From positions 1-31,194 of the forward strand of contig URTP01000003.1 in the NCBI GenBank assembly GCA_900550835.1: a stretch of 31,194 bases of DNA, given 5' to 3'. The notes beneath the pieces were generated by a model, which worked only from the letters and a program-made list of their open reading frames with translations, did not search any database and was not told the DNA's origin. The position numbers and the translations under genes were made by a program. Shown here one piece after another: positions 23,765 to 31,194 of this stretch (positions within the stretch are counted from its first letter, which is position 1; each line of letters starts with the position of its first letter). The DNA comes from an uncultured Collinsella sp. (GTDB lineage Bacteria > Actinomycetota > Coriobacteriia > Coriobacteriales > Coriobacteriaceae).

Positions 23765-26700
23765 ATGGCGAACACCCAGAACTATATTAACCACCTGCTG
23801 CAGAACACCGGCATTACGCCGGCATGCAGCGAAGAAGAGCGCTTGGCTGCCGAGGATATCGCTCAGATCTTCCGCAACCACGGCTTTGATCCAGAGGTTC
23901 AGGAGTTCAATGCCCCGGCGCCCAGTAGGTTGGCATTTGCCGTTACCGGTATTCTTGCGTTTGCCGGCGCCCTACTGATGGGCATCGGCGGCGGCATCGG
24001 CTTGGTCGGCACCTTGCTGGCCATTGCCGGCGCCGTTCTTTACGTGCTCGAACGCACGGGCCACCCCGTGGTTTCGCGCCTGGGCAAGACGGGCGTGAGC
24101 CAAAATGTCATCGCCTACCACAAGGCCTCGGGCCCGCTCGCGTCTCCGCGCAACCGCCCGGTGGTCGTTGTCGCACACTACGACTCTCCCCGTGCTGAGC
24201 TGCTCGCCCGCGAGCCCTATGCTTCTTATCGTGCGCTCATCGCCAAGCTGTTGCCCGTTGCCACGGTTGCCCCTGCTGCCGTTGCCATCTTGCGTATCCT
24301 GCCGCTCCCCGGCGCGCTCAAGGTTCTGCTGTGGATTGTCGCGATCCTCGCTTCCCTCGTTGCGCTCGCCAACGCGGCAAACATCATTTCTAACCGTTTT
24401 GTGCTTCCCTATACGTCCGGCGCAGTGTGCAACAAGTCTTCTGTCGCCGCTATGCTCGGCGTTATGGACAACGTTGCTCCCTTCCAGGGCGAAAACGAGT
24501 TTCCCGACGATGTTCCGTTCGATACCTATTTTGGGGAGCAGAAGCGTCGTGCCGAGGAAATGGCGCGCGCAGCGGCGGAGTATGCCGCGGCCCAACAGCA
24601 AAACGACTACGGCAACACCATCGAGTATGAAGAGCCTACCTACGCCGAGGACGAGTTCGGCCAGCCGATTGCTTCCGACGCTCAGACCGAGCCCGAACAG
24701 GGCGAGGCTTTCGACGAGCAGATCGAGGGCTTTGAGGGTGCGTCTGCCGACGAGACGCTGATTGGCGCCATCGTGCCCGAGGATCAGAATCAGGCTGTCC
24801 AGGCCGAAGAGTTCAATGACGAGGTTCCCGCTGCCGAGCCGGCGGAGGAGCCTGTCGCGGCCGAGCCCGAGCCCAAGCTCTATCGCAATGCCGCCGGCAA
24901 CATCCGCTTTGGTTCGGATGCCATCCGTGCGCTCGGAATGCTTCCCGAGTCCTGCACGCTCGATTACGAGGAAGGCGAGGAGCCGACGTTTGAGCCCGAG
25001 CCTGCCCCCGTCGTGACTGCACCTGCGCCCGTTGTCGCCGTGGATGATGAGTCTGCCGCGGTTACCGCTGCCGTTGCCGAGCCCGAGGCGGTGTCCGCGA
25101 TCGATCCCGCGGCAGGACTGGACATTTTGGCTCCCGCCGCGCCGGCGCAAGACGTTACGGACGAGTCTGACGACGATTACGTTGAACAGCCGAGGCGCGT
25201 GTCTTACGAGAGCGATACTGATTTCTCGGCCGAGATTCCCGCGGCAACGCCCCATGCCGATATTGCATCCGCGTTCTCTTCGATTGGCGCCAGTGCTTCC
25301 AACTTCTTTAAGGGTGCGCTTGCAAAGGGCAAGAAATTTGTCGACGATTTCGAGGAGAAGCGCGCTGCCGCACGCGAGGCTGCCGAGCAGGAGGCTATCG
25401 CTCAGCAGCAGGCAGCCGAGGCGGCACGTGAGCGCGCGGCGCAAGAGCTCGAGCAGAACGAGGCTATGCAGTCCGTGCCCGTCGACGCTGCCGAAGCTAC
25501 GACGTCCTTTGAGTCCCAGCAACCGGCGTCCGCGGATGTTGCTGAGGCGACGACGTCTTTCGAGGCTCAGCAGCACGTCGATAGCACCATGTCGTTTGAT
25601 GCCGCGCAGTTCGATTCCACGATAACGTTTGAAAAGCAAGGCACCGCGATTGCCGAGCCCCTTCCTGTTTCCGATGAGCAGGGCGACGCGGCAGACGATG
25701 ACGAGCCTATTGATGCTGCCGAAATCCAAGATGTCGTCGGGCACGAGCCCGTCGAGGTCAACTGTGACGAAGAGCAATACGCGGCAGCCGATCAAGGTGA
25801 TTCGACCGAGGTCGAGCAGGAGGAAGTGCCTGCGGTTTCCGAGGCTCCCGAGACAGATGGGTCGAGGCCTTACTCCACGCAGATTTTCACCATGCCGATC
25901 CCGAGTGGTTCCGGTGCCACGGTTGTCGATGTCGCTCCCACTCAGGACGAAACGGTCGATTCCCTTATGGCCCAGATTTCCTCCCAAGCATCGCCGCGTC
26001 CGCAGATGAATGTTCCCGATCCGGCGTCGGCACCGTCGCCTGCACCCTCCTCGTCTCCGCTGGCTTCGGTTCCCGATCCGTCGCTGCCGTCGATGAAGCA
26101 GACAAACGTTGCGTCTCGCACGTCGCTGTTCGACCTTCCCGATCCCTCCGCACAGGTCAACGACCCCTTTGCTACCGCTCAGGGTCCCGAACCCACATCG
26201 GCACCCGTTGCGCCTCCTATGCCCGTTGCGTCGGGCGCACAGCCGATCGAGACCATTTCGGCTCCCGCCCCTGCGGCACCTAAGTCTCGCAAGCGCGGCC
26301 TGGGCGGCCTGTTCGGTCGTAAAAAGAAAAACGAACAGGACAGCATGAGTGACTGGCTGGGCGTCGAAGACGATTACGATGCCAAGAAGTCCGGCCGCGG
26401 CATCGGTTCGTGGGATAATTTCGAGGACGATAACGATGGCTGGAAGGGCGGCGCTACGTCTTCCGACGGCGCTTCTTCCGAAGATATGCTCTCGGCTGTC
26501 GCCTCTATGGGCGACGATGAGCTGCTCGGTCACGATATCTGGTTTGTGGCAACGGGCGCCTCGGATTGTGATGGCTCCGGTATGAAGGCCTTCTTGGCTT
26601 CGCATCGCGATAAGCTCCGCGGCGTCTTCTTCATCAATCTTGAATCCGTCGGCGCCGGTAGGCTTTCGGTGGTGACGGTTGAGGGCGAACAGCAGCTGCT

Positions 26701-26962
26701 CAAGGGCGATCGCCGCATCATGAACCTGGTCAGCAAGGTGTGCAAGTCGTTCCATGTCGATTGTGGCGCGCTCGAGATGCCCTATGCCAAGACCGATGCC
26801 TACGCCGCGCTCGAGGCGAGCCGCCGAGCCCTCACCATCGCCGGCGTGGACGGCACGCGTCTGGCTTGCGCTCGTACCGAGGACGACCTGCCCCACAATG
26901 TCAACCCGACGAACATTGCCACGGTATCCGAGGTCGTGACCGAGGTTATCCGCCGTTCGTAG
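23765..26962 (+). CDS. Membrane protein with split, degenerate M28-peptidase-like domain
   Basis: This 1065-residue protein looks like an M28 metallopeptidase interrupted by a huge insertion. Residues 1-55 match the N-terminal helix region; 57-96 hold two membrane helices. VVVAHYDSP (His138, Asp140) matches the first metal motif; a further hydrophobic region spans about 160-208. GAVCNKSSVAAM (219-230) aligns with the usual GAxDNASGVAAL, with Cys222 in place of the bridging Asp. Residues ~240-915 are acidic, Pro/Ala/Gln-rich and probably disordered. The fold resumes at ~920 with FVATGASDCDG (usual Glu-Glu replaced by Ser933-Asp934), NLESVG (Glu960) and a late His1044. A pseudoenzyme or altered peptidase is likely. 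ATG 23765 follows GGAG by 5 bases; the in-frame extension to 23615 lacks a site. Confidence 0.7.
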   Translation: MANTQNYINHLLQNTGITPACSEEERLAAEDIAQIFRNHGFDPEVQEFNAPAPSRLAFAVTGILAFAGALLMGIGGGIGLVGTLLAIAGAVLYVLERTGHPVVSRLGKTGVSQNVIAYHKASGPLASPRNRPVVVVAHYDSPRAELLAREPYASYRALIAKLLPVATVAPAAVAILRILPLPGALKVLLWIVAILASLVALANAANIISNRFVLPYTSGAVCNKSSVAAMLGVMDNVAPFQGENEFPDDVPFDTYFGEQKRRAEEMARAAAEYAAAQQQNDYGNTIEYEEPTYAEDEFGQPIASDAQTEPEQGEAFDEQIEGFEGASADETLIGAIVPEDQNQAVQAEEFNDEVPAAEPAEEPVAAEPEPKLYRNAAGNIRFGSDAIRALGMLPESCTLDYEEGEEPTFEPEPAPVVTAPAPVVAVDDESAAVTAAVAEPEAVSAIDPAAGLDILAPAAPAQDVTDESDDDYVEQPRRVSYESDTDFSAEIPAATPHADIASAFSSIGASASNFFKGALAKGKKFVDDFEEKRAAAREAAEQEAIAQQQAAEAARERAAQELEQNEAMQSVPVDAAEATTSFESQQPASADVAEATTSFEAQQHVDSTMSFDAAQFDSTITFEKQGTAIAEPLPVSDEQGDAADDDEPIDAAEIQDVVGHEPVEVNCDEEQYAAADQGDSTEVEQEEVPAVSEAPETDGSRPYSTQIFTMPIPSGSGATVVDVAPTQDETVDSLMAQISSQASPRPQMNVPDPASAPSPAPSSSPLASVPDPSLPSMKQTNVASRTSLFDLPDPSAQVNDPFATAQGPEPTSAPVAPPMPVASGAQPIETISAPAPAAPKSRKRGLGGLFGRKKKNEQDSMSDWLGVEDDYDAKKSGRGIGSWDNFEDDNDGWKGGATSSDGASSEDMLSAVASMGDDELLGHDIWFVATGASDCDGSGMKAFLASHRDKLRGVFFINLESVGAGRLSVVTVEGEQQLLKGDRRIMNLVSKVCKSFHVDCGALEMPYAKTDAYAALEASRRALTIAGVDGTRLACARTEDDLPHNVNPTNIATVSEVVTEVIRRS

Positions 26963-26983
26963 ACGGAGCTCTAAGGAGTCAAC

Positions 26984-27202
26984 GTGTTTTCGTATATTAA
27001 GCGCCATTGGCCTGTCTACGTGATTTTGACCTTGATTGCCATTGCGTTAGGGCTTGGAGCTGCCTACATCGTGGGCGCGAAGGGCTCGACCCCCGCCTCC
27101 GCAATCAGCGAAGAGGTGGAGCAAGAACAGAGCACGGGTGCCGATGGGATTCCTGAGTCCGAGCAAGCAATCGTTGATGGTGGATCTTCGTCTGCAGAGT
27201 AG
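26984..27202 (+). CDS. Small single-pass membrane protein
   Basis: This 72-residue protein of unknown function has a short basic N-terminus (FSYIKRHW), one membrane helix (about 11-32, VYVILTLIAIALGLGAAYIVGA) and an acidic Glu/Ser-rich tail that should face outside. GTG 26984 is preceded by AAGGAG (26973-26978). It follows the M28-like gene by 21 bases and likely shares its transcript. Confidence 0.7.
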   Translation: MFSYIKRHWPVYVILTLIAIALGLGAAYIVGAKGSTPASAISEEVEQEQSTGADGIPESEQAIVDGGSSSAE

Positions 27203-27223
27203 ATGCGGCGATTTAAATGATTG

Positions 27224-27261
27224 AAAGCGGGCGAGCCGGGGGACTGGCTCGTCCGCTTTTT
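27224..27261 (+). terminator. Terminator between convergent genes
   Basis: A 14-bp stem (27224-27237 with 27246-27259, one G-T pair, 8-base loop) ends in five T residues. The hairpin lies 8 bases past the stop of the facing surface-protein gene, so it may serve both strands. Confidence 0.85.
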
Positions 27262-27268
27262 CATCGTG

Positions 27269-30200
27269 CTAGCGCTTCTTTGGGATTGACCTAAGGCGAG
27301 CGAACCATAGGGCTGCGGCACCCGAGGTCAGGAGCGCGGTGATGCAAGCGGCGATGGGAGCTGATCCTGTTGCCGGTAGGTCCTGCGGTAGGGTACAGCG
27401 TTGAATGACACGGTCCTCGTCATGTGACTCAAGTTTATCGCCGCCGCCGTTGCGGCAAAGATCGACGCGTGCGCTGTTGGTGAGTGCAGTTTGGGGTGTG
27501 TAAGCCGACGTTGCCTGCATGTGCACGACTGCGCCCCGAGCATCTGTGCCAAGGATTGCTTTGGCATCGTCAAGGTCGTCGTGCTCATCTTTGAGATCAT
27601 CACGGGTCCAAGAATCCGTATCGCTTCGAGTCGTAAAGTCGGCGGCTACCGCACCGTATTCAATGCGAATGCCCGTCACGACGGTATTGGATGCAAGGTC
27701 GAGTTCTTTCGCCTCGAGTGTGGCGGATTCCGTGGTCGAGACATCCGCCTTCCAGAGGTGCCAGCCGTCGTAATCGACGAGGCGGCAATCTTCACCCAGA
27801 CTCTCTTTTACTTCGTCGGACTCAAGCCAAGGATTTTCGTGCCCATCGTCAAGCGTCGCGTTTGCCGGCTCATCGACGTCTGTCGAGTCCAACGGCGTCG
27901 TGCGATACCACACGTTGCACAGACCGTTGAGGTCGCCGATGGCGACGGGGGTTTCGATTGAGACGAATCTCGCCGTGCCGTCTTTGGCGCACTCAAGATC
28001 ATCGGTAATCGTAAACTCATCAACCCAAGTAGCGGAATCGTTTCGAGCATCGATGGTATAGGAGAAAAGCCCATCCGTATTGGTTTGCATCGCGGCGCGG
28101 TTTTTTCCATCGCCGTTAGCCAACAGACCCTTCCCGATAGGTTGGACAAGTTCCTGACGCTTGTCGACCTGTCCTTTGATCTCGATGGGCGCATCCTTCA
28201 TCGCGACGGATTGGACTTCTCCCGTATCCTTTATTTCAAACGTTATCTCCTCGGCAAGGTCATAGGTCCGCGGAGACATCGTTTCGCGCAACGAGTAGGT
28301 GCCGGGTGCAAGATGTTCGATGCGGTGCGGCTTGTCGGATGAGGTCCAGGAGTCTATTTCGGTTTTATCGGGACCATATAAGGTGAGCTGTGCGCCTTTC
28401 ACTTCCTGCTCTCCGCTTGCATCGACCTTGGAGATATCAACCTTGGTGTAATCGTCGGATACGTTAAGCCGTGCTTCCACAACGGGTGTTTTCTGGTCGG
28501 CATAGGTAAGGTCGACGATATGATGCGTCCGGTCGAGCAAGAAGCCGGTCGGCGCTTGAGTCTCGACAACCTCGTAGCGTGCGGTGCCAGATCCCAGCGG
28601 GAGGTCGTCCGCGCGTGCTTCTCCAGTTTCATCCGTCGTGACGGTAGCGACAGCCTCGCCGTCGAGCGCGGCAATGCTACCGTCGGGGCGCACGATATCA
28701 CCTGAGGCACGGATCTCAAAGATGGCGCCCGCGAGGCTGCTGCCGTCTACGGCATCGGTTTTAACGATCCTGATGTTTCCGGTCGCGGCGTGGTTATAAT
28801 ACGAGACGATTGCAACGGGCGTTAGGTTTATATCGGCGGGTATGTTTACCTCGATCTCTCCGCCGACAAGATAGGGCTCTTTGGCCGAGGTTTCGCGTAC
28901 ATAATAGGTGCCCGGCACGAGCGATTCGGGCAGTGTGACGGTCCCGGTCGCGTCAGTCGTAAAGGTGTCCATTACGTTATGTGCTGGATGCCAGCAAGTT
29001 TGTGAGACAGGTTTGTGATTGCTGTCGAGGAGTTGGAAGGTGAATCCGGCTAGGGGAACAGAAGCGCCTGTTTGGGCATCGCGTTTTACAATCTGGAGAT
29101 GCGTCGACAGAGCGTGGTTGTCCACGATATATTGAAGCTCGGCGCCGTCGGAAATCTGATTGGCCTCGACGGTCCATTCCCCTGCACGTTTAAAACCCTC
29201 TGGGACGGTTTCCGGAACCTCACGAACGGTGTAGCCGGCGCGGTCGTATGGGATGGCTCCGTGGACACCGGCGGGTCGCTTGCCTGCGCCAAACCATGCT
29301 TCGGGCTGATCTTTGGTGGAGGCAAAGCCATAGATGTTTGTGGTCAGTGTGCCAACAACCTGCTGAGAGCTGTTACTGACAACCTCAAAGACAACATCTC
29401 CTGCCGGCTGCTCCAGGCCGGATTGATCGCTATTGCCGTAGTCCTTGAATTTTGAAATCTCAAGGTCAAACGCAATGGGGATATCGGAAACGCGAGATTC
29501 GATCTCGACCACGCCTGAATCGCCGAGTTGGTCGGCTCCAACGGTGTAAGACCAACTGTCACCGGAGGGCAAATAGCCCTCGGGCGCCTTCGATTCATAG
29601 ATGGTAAAGGTTCCCAAGGGGACATCGGTGAGAGTAGCTCGACCGCTTTCATCGGTCCTGAGAGTTTGTGTCCATCCAGGGGTTGATTGCGATACGCACA
29701 CGAATTCTGCTCCTGCGAGCGAAGCCCCAACTTGGGGGCCTGCATTCGTTGCGGCGTCGAGCTTTACAATGCGCAAGGTAATGGTGCCGGGTTGTTCATC
29801 AATGGTGACGTATCCGCCGTTATCCGTCGTGGTAAAGGCAATGTGATCGTGCCGGGGGATATAACCAGCTGGCGCTGTTGTCTCAACTAGGTAGTATGCC
29901 GTATTGGGCAGAAGTGTTGCCTGTGCTCGACCGTTGCCGTCCATCTGAATGGTGCCGACACGTGCGTCGCTGGCGCTCTCAAAAACATCGAATGTTGCCC
30001 CGTCAAGCTGATAAGTATTGTTTCCGCTGGTAATGGCAGCGTTTGCAGACTGCTTTTGGAAGGAAACAGAGACCGCCGGCAGTACATAGAGCATGTCTTG
30101 ACGTCTGCTGCCGCCCGATACGGTTCCTAGATAGCGCCGCGCGCGGTGCGGAGCGGCTTTGAGGCTTCCTGATTTTGCGCTGTCGTGGAGCCACCGCGCA

Positions 30201-30700
30201 GCCGCCACGACTTCATTGTCGGCGGTAAAGTGCCCACTCTTGGTTTTGCCCTGAGCGGGCGTGTAGGAGTAGGTGCCGTCGACATGGGTAGTGCCGTTGA
30301 GCATCCATACGGCAAGCTGGGTGGCGGCGCGGGCGCGATCGGGTGAAAGATGGTAACCGCCAAACGACGTGGCGGTAGGATATCCGTGACAAACGATTGC
30401 CGCGAACTCGTCGTCGAGCCACACCCAGCCTTGATCAAAGTTGAGCCATGGACCGCCCGGCTTGGTGGGCCCGGGGCGTTCCTGGTTCATGCAGTAGGCA
30501 ATCGAGGCGTCTTGAGCTTCATACTTGCCGATGAAGAAGGGCCCACAATCATCGCTAATAGTACGGAAGCCGAGCTGGTCGTAGCCATCGACGGCAAATG
30601 CGGCTCCCGGTGCCAGGCAGCCGAACAGCAGGAAGAGGAGCAGGAGCAGCGGACCTGTTGCGATTGCGCTGTGGACAGAGTGCGTGGGTGCGTTGGACAT
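27269..30700 (-). CDS. LPXTG-anchored adhesin with thioester and CnaB-like domains
   Basis: This is a 1143-residue secreted surface protein. An N-terminal signal peptide (hydrophobic 17-35, ending near AFA) precedes a thioester-type domain: Cys70 in AYCMNQ and Gln128 in ATQLAVW are the pair that forms an internal thioester for covalent host binding in Gram-positive adhesins. About six SpaA/CnaB-type repeats follow, each opening with a Lys-Asp strand (IVKLDA, IVKRDA, IVKTDA, ISKVDA) and closing with an E-T-P-type segment (ETTAPAGY, ESKAPEGY, ETQAPTGF), the isopeptide pattern. A further ~200-residue adhesin-like region precedes LPATG at 1108-1112, a membrane helix and the basic end RSIPKKR, a sortase signal. 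No sortase lies in this window. ATG 30700 follows AAGGAG. Confidence 0.88.
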   Translation of the reverse strand: MSNAPTHSVHSAIATGPLLLLLFLLFGCLAPGAAFAVDGYDQLGFRTISDDCGPFFIGKYEAQDASIAYCMNQERPGPTKPGGPWLNFDQGWVWLDDEFAAIVCHGYPTATSFGGYHLSPDRARAATQLAVWMLNGTTHVDGTYSYTPAQGKTKSGHFTADNEVVAAARWLHDSAKSGSLKAAPHRARRYLGTVSGGSRRQDMLYVLPAVSVSFQKQSANAAITSGNNTYQLDGATFDVFESASDARVGTIQMDGNGRAQATLLPNTAYYLVETTAPAGYIPRHDHIAFTTTDNGGYVTIDEQPGTITLRIVKLDAATNAGPQVGASLAGAEFVCVSQSTPGWTQTLRTDESGRATLTDVPLGTFTIYESKAPEGYLPSGDSWSYTVGADQLGDSGVVEIESRVSDIPIAFDLEISKFKDYGNSDQSGLEQPAGDVVFEVVSNSSQQVVGTLTTNIYGFASTKDQPEAWFGAGKRPAGVHGAIPYDRAGYTVREVPETVPEGFKRAGEWTVEANQISDGAELQYIVDNHALSTHLQIVKRDAQTGASVPLAGFTFQLLDSNHKPVSQTCWHPAHNVMDTFTTDATGTVTLPESLVPGTYYVRETSAKEPYLVGGEIEVNIPADINLTPVAIVSYYNHAATGNIRIVKTDAVDGSSLAGAIFEIRASGDIVRPDGSIAALDGEAVATVTTDETGEARADDLPLGSGTARYEVVETQAPTGFLLDRTHHIVDLTYADQKTPVVEARLNVSDDYTKVDISKVDASGEQEVKGAQLTLYGPDKTEIDSWTSSDKPHRIEHLAPGTYSLRETMSPRTYDLAEEITFEIKDTGEVQSVAMKDAPIEIKGQVDKRQELVQPIGKGLLANGDGKNRAAMQTNTDGLFSYTIDARNDSATWVDEFTITDDLECAKDGTARFVSIETPVAIGDLNGLCNVWYRTTPLDSTDVDEPANATLDDGHENPWLESDEVKESLGEDCRLVDYDGWHLWKADVSTTESATLEAKELDLASNTVVTGIRIEYGAVAADFTTRSDTDSWTRDDLKDEHDDLDDAKAILGTDARGAVVHMQATSAYTPQTALTNSARVDLCRNGGGDKLESHDEDRVIQRCTLPQDLPATGSAPIAACITALLTSGAAALWFARLRSIPKKR

Positions 30701-30954
30701 GGCTGCTCCTTATCCCTCGTGCGCCGCATGGGGAGGTTGCGACGCGTAGGATGAGGCTACCCCCGAGGTTCATGCGGGTAAGTACCGGAGCCTGACCAAA
30801 AGCTTGCCCAATTCCTGACAAATTGAGCTCAAATACAACAATCAGGCAAAAGCGCAGGTAGAAGATAAGGAGAACAGGAGGCCAAAGGTCCTCATCTCCA
30901 CAATTGATGCGATTTCCAAACGAATCTCCACGGCTAAAACAAGCATCGCCACCC
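30701..30954. other. Gene-free stretch upstream of the adhesin
   Basis: No gene is supported here. The adhesin-proximal part (30716-30795) is GC-rich and can form a branched stem on the minus strand, from GGCT (near 30792) to AGCC (near 30755), enclosing TACCC and GGGTA. The palindrome TTGAGCTCAA lies at 30823-30832. The adhesin promoter should be here but I found no convincing hexamers. Confidence 0.4.
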
Positions 30955-30984
30955 TTGTATCGAACAAGACAACCGCGTTATACT
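30955..30984 (+). promoter_or_regulatory. Promoter of tRNA-Gly
   Basis: TTGTAT (30955-30960) and TATACT (30979-30984), 18 bases apart, lie 13 bases before the tRNA 5' end. Confidence 0.6.
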
Positions 30985-30997
30985 ATCCCCCACATAT

Positions 30998-31072
30998 GCG
31001 GGCATCGCCAAGTGGTAAGGCATCAGCTTCCCAAGCTGACACTCGCGGGTTCGAGTCCCGTTGCCCGCTCCA
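30998..31072 (+). tRNA. tRNA-Gly (anticodon CCC)
   Basis: The 7-bp acceptor stem GCGGGCA pairs with TGCCCGC (31062-31068). The anticodon stem TCAGC/GCTGA encloses the loop TTCCCAA, giving anticodon CCC, which reads GGG. The T arm is CGGGTTCGAGTCCCG, and the discriminator T is followed by an encoded CCA (31070-31072). Confidence 0.95.
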
Positions 31073-31077
31073 AAAAA
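31059..31077. other. tRNA 3' end segment overlapping T stem and acceptor strand
   Basis: This short segment holds the end of the T stem, the 3' acceptor strand, the discriminator and CCA, then the first A residues before the terminator. It is the usual target region for tRNA-gene integrases, but no integrase or second attachment repeat is visible in this window. Confidence 0.15.
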
Positions 31078-31079
31078 GT

Positions 31080-31114
31080 AAAAGCACGACACCGTTTCGG
31101 TGCCGTGCTTTTTT
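31080..31114 (+). terminator. Terminator of tRNA-Gly
   Basis: A 14-position stem (31081-31094 with 31098-31111, one mismatch, loop TTT) ends in six T residues, just past the tRNA. Confidence 0.85.
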
Positions 31115-31125
31115 CAACAAAGCGC

Positions 31126-31140
31126 CGGGACTCGAACCCG
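31126..31140 (-). repeat. Inverted copy of the tRNA T arm
   Basis: CGGGACTCGAACCCG is the exact reverse complement of the tRNA-Gly T arm at 31046-31060. The rest of a minus-strand tRNA is not recognisable upstream of it, so it is a fragment or another element; the window ends 54 bases later. Confidence 0.6.
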
Positions 31141-31194
31141 ACAGGGTGCGAGCGTTAAATAAACGCGAAGCGTTTATAGCGAGCAGGCAAGGGC

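Noticed and set aside
23972..27007. Open frame of about 1011 codons on the minus strand opposite the M28-like gene
   Set aside because: The Arg/Gly/Leu-rich translation is low in information, and the plus frame has the ribosome site, membrane helices and family motifs.
31111..31119. TTTTCAACA DnaA-box-like 9-mer
   Set aside because: It arises from the T run of the tRNA terminator and lies alone far from the origin, without the CTG..ACT flanks of the origin copies.
30904..31158. 84-codon plus-strand frame running through tRNA-Gly
   Set aside because: It translates a tRNA and its terminator; endings such as RRDSNP are typical of false calls over tRNA T arms.
1..31194. CRISPR arrays, insertion sequences or prophage genes
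   Set aside because: No regularly spaced direct repeats, transposase, integrase or phage structural genes were seen on either strand.

Overview
The window looks like the replication-origin region of a high-GC Gram-positive bacterium of the Coriobacteriia, most likely Collinsella or a close relative. The lineage is inferred from several things together: the dnaA/dnaN/recF/DUF721/gyrB/gyrA and rpmH/rnpA/yidD/yidC/jag/rsmG/parA/parB order, frequent GTG starts, a PafB/PafC-type WYL pair, an LPXTG surface protein and GC-rich coding. I could not run a phylogeny.

Left arm (1-11.07 kb, all minus strand): a GHKL-ATPase/winged-helix protein of unknown function reads into dnaA. Next come a 238-bp AT-rich gap with origin-like signals, dnaN-recF-DUF721 (dciA-like) closed by a hairpin terminator, and gyrB-gyrA closed by another. 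Right arm (11.3-16.5 kb, all plus strand): rpmH-rnpA-yidD-yidC-jag, then a terminator, then an AT-richer block of rsmG, a parS triplet, parA, parB and a small membrane-anchored protein, then a strong terminator. Gene polarity flips at about 11.1-11.35 kb, as expected for an origin. Candidate DnaA boxes lie on both sides of dnaA, which suggests a bipartite origin.

Middle (16.6-23.6 kb): rlmN (minus) is divergent from a plus-strand pair, D-Ala-D-Ala ligase and a DinG-type helicase with a proofreading-like exonuclease domain. The helicase meets, stop codon to stop codon, a minus-strand pair of WYL regulators resembling mycobacterial PafB/PafC.

Right end (23.6-31.2 kb): a 1065-residue membrane protein that appears to be a degenerate M28 peptidase fold split by about 680 residues of acidic low-complexity sequence. 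It is followed by a tiny single-pass membrane protein, a convergent LPATG-anchored adhesin with a thioester domain and repeated CnaB-like domains, and a tRNA-Gly(CCC) with promoter and terminator. An inverted copy of the tRNA T-arm lies just beyond.

The least explained items are the GHKL-wHTH gene in front of dnaA, the variant DnaA-box set paired with a variant DnaA recognition loop, the evenly spaced parS triplet plus outlying parS-like sites (one inside dnaA), the repeated TTAGGTACCTAA palindrome, and the split M28-like protein.
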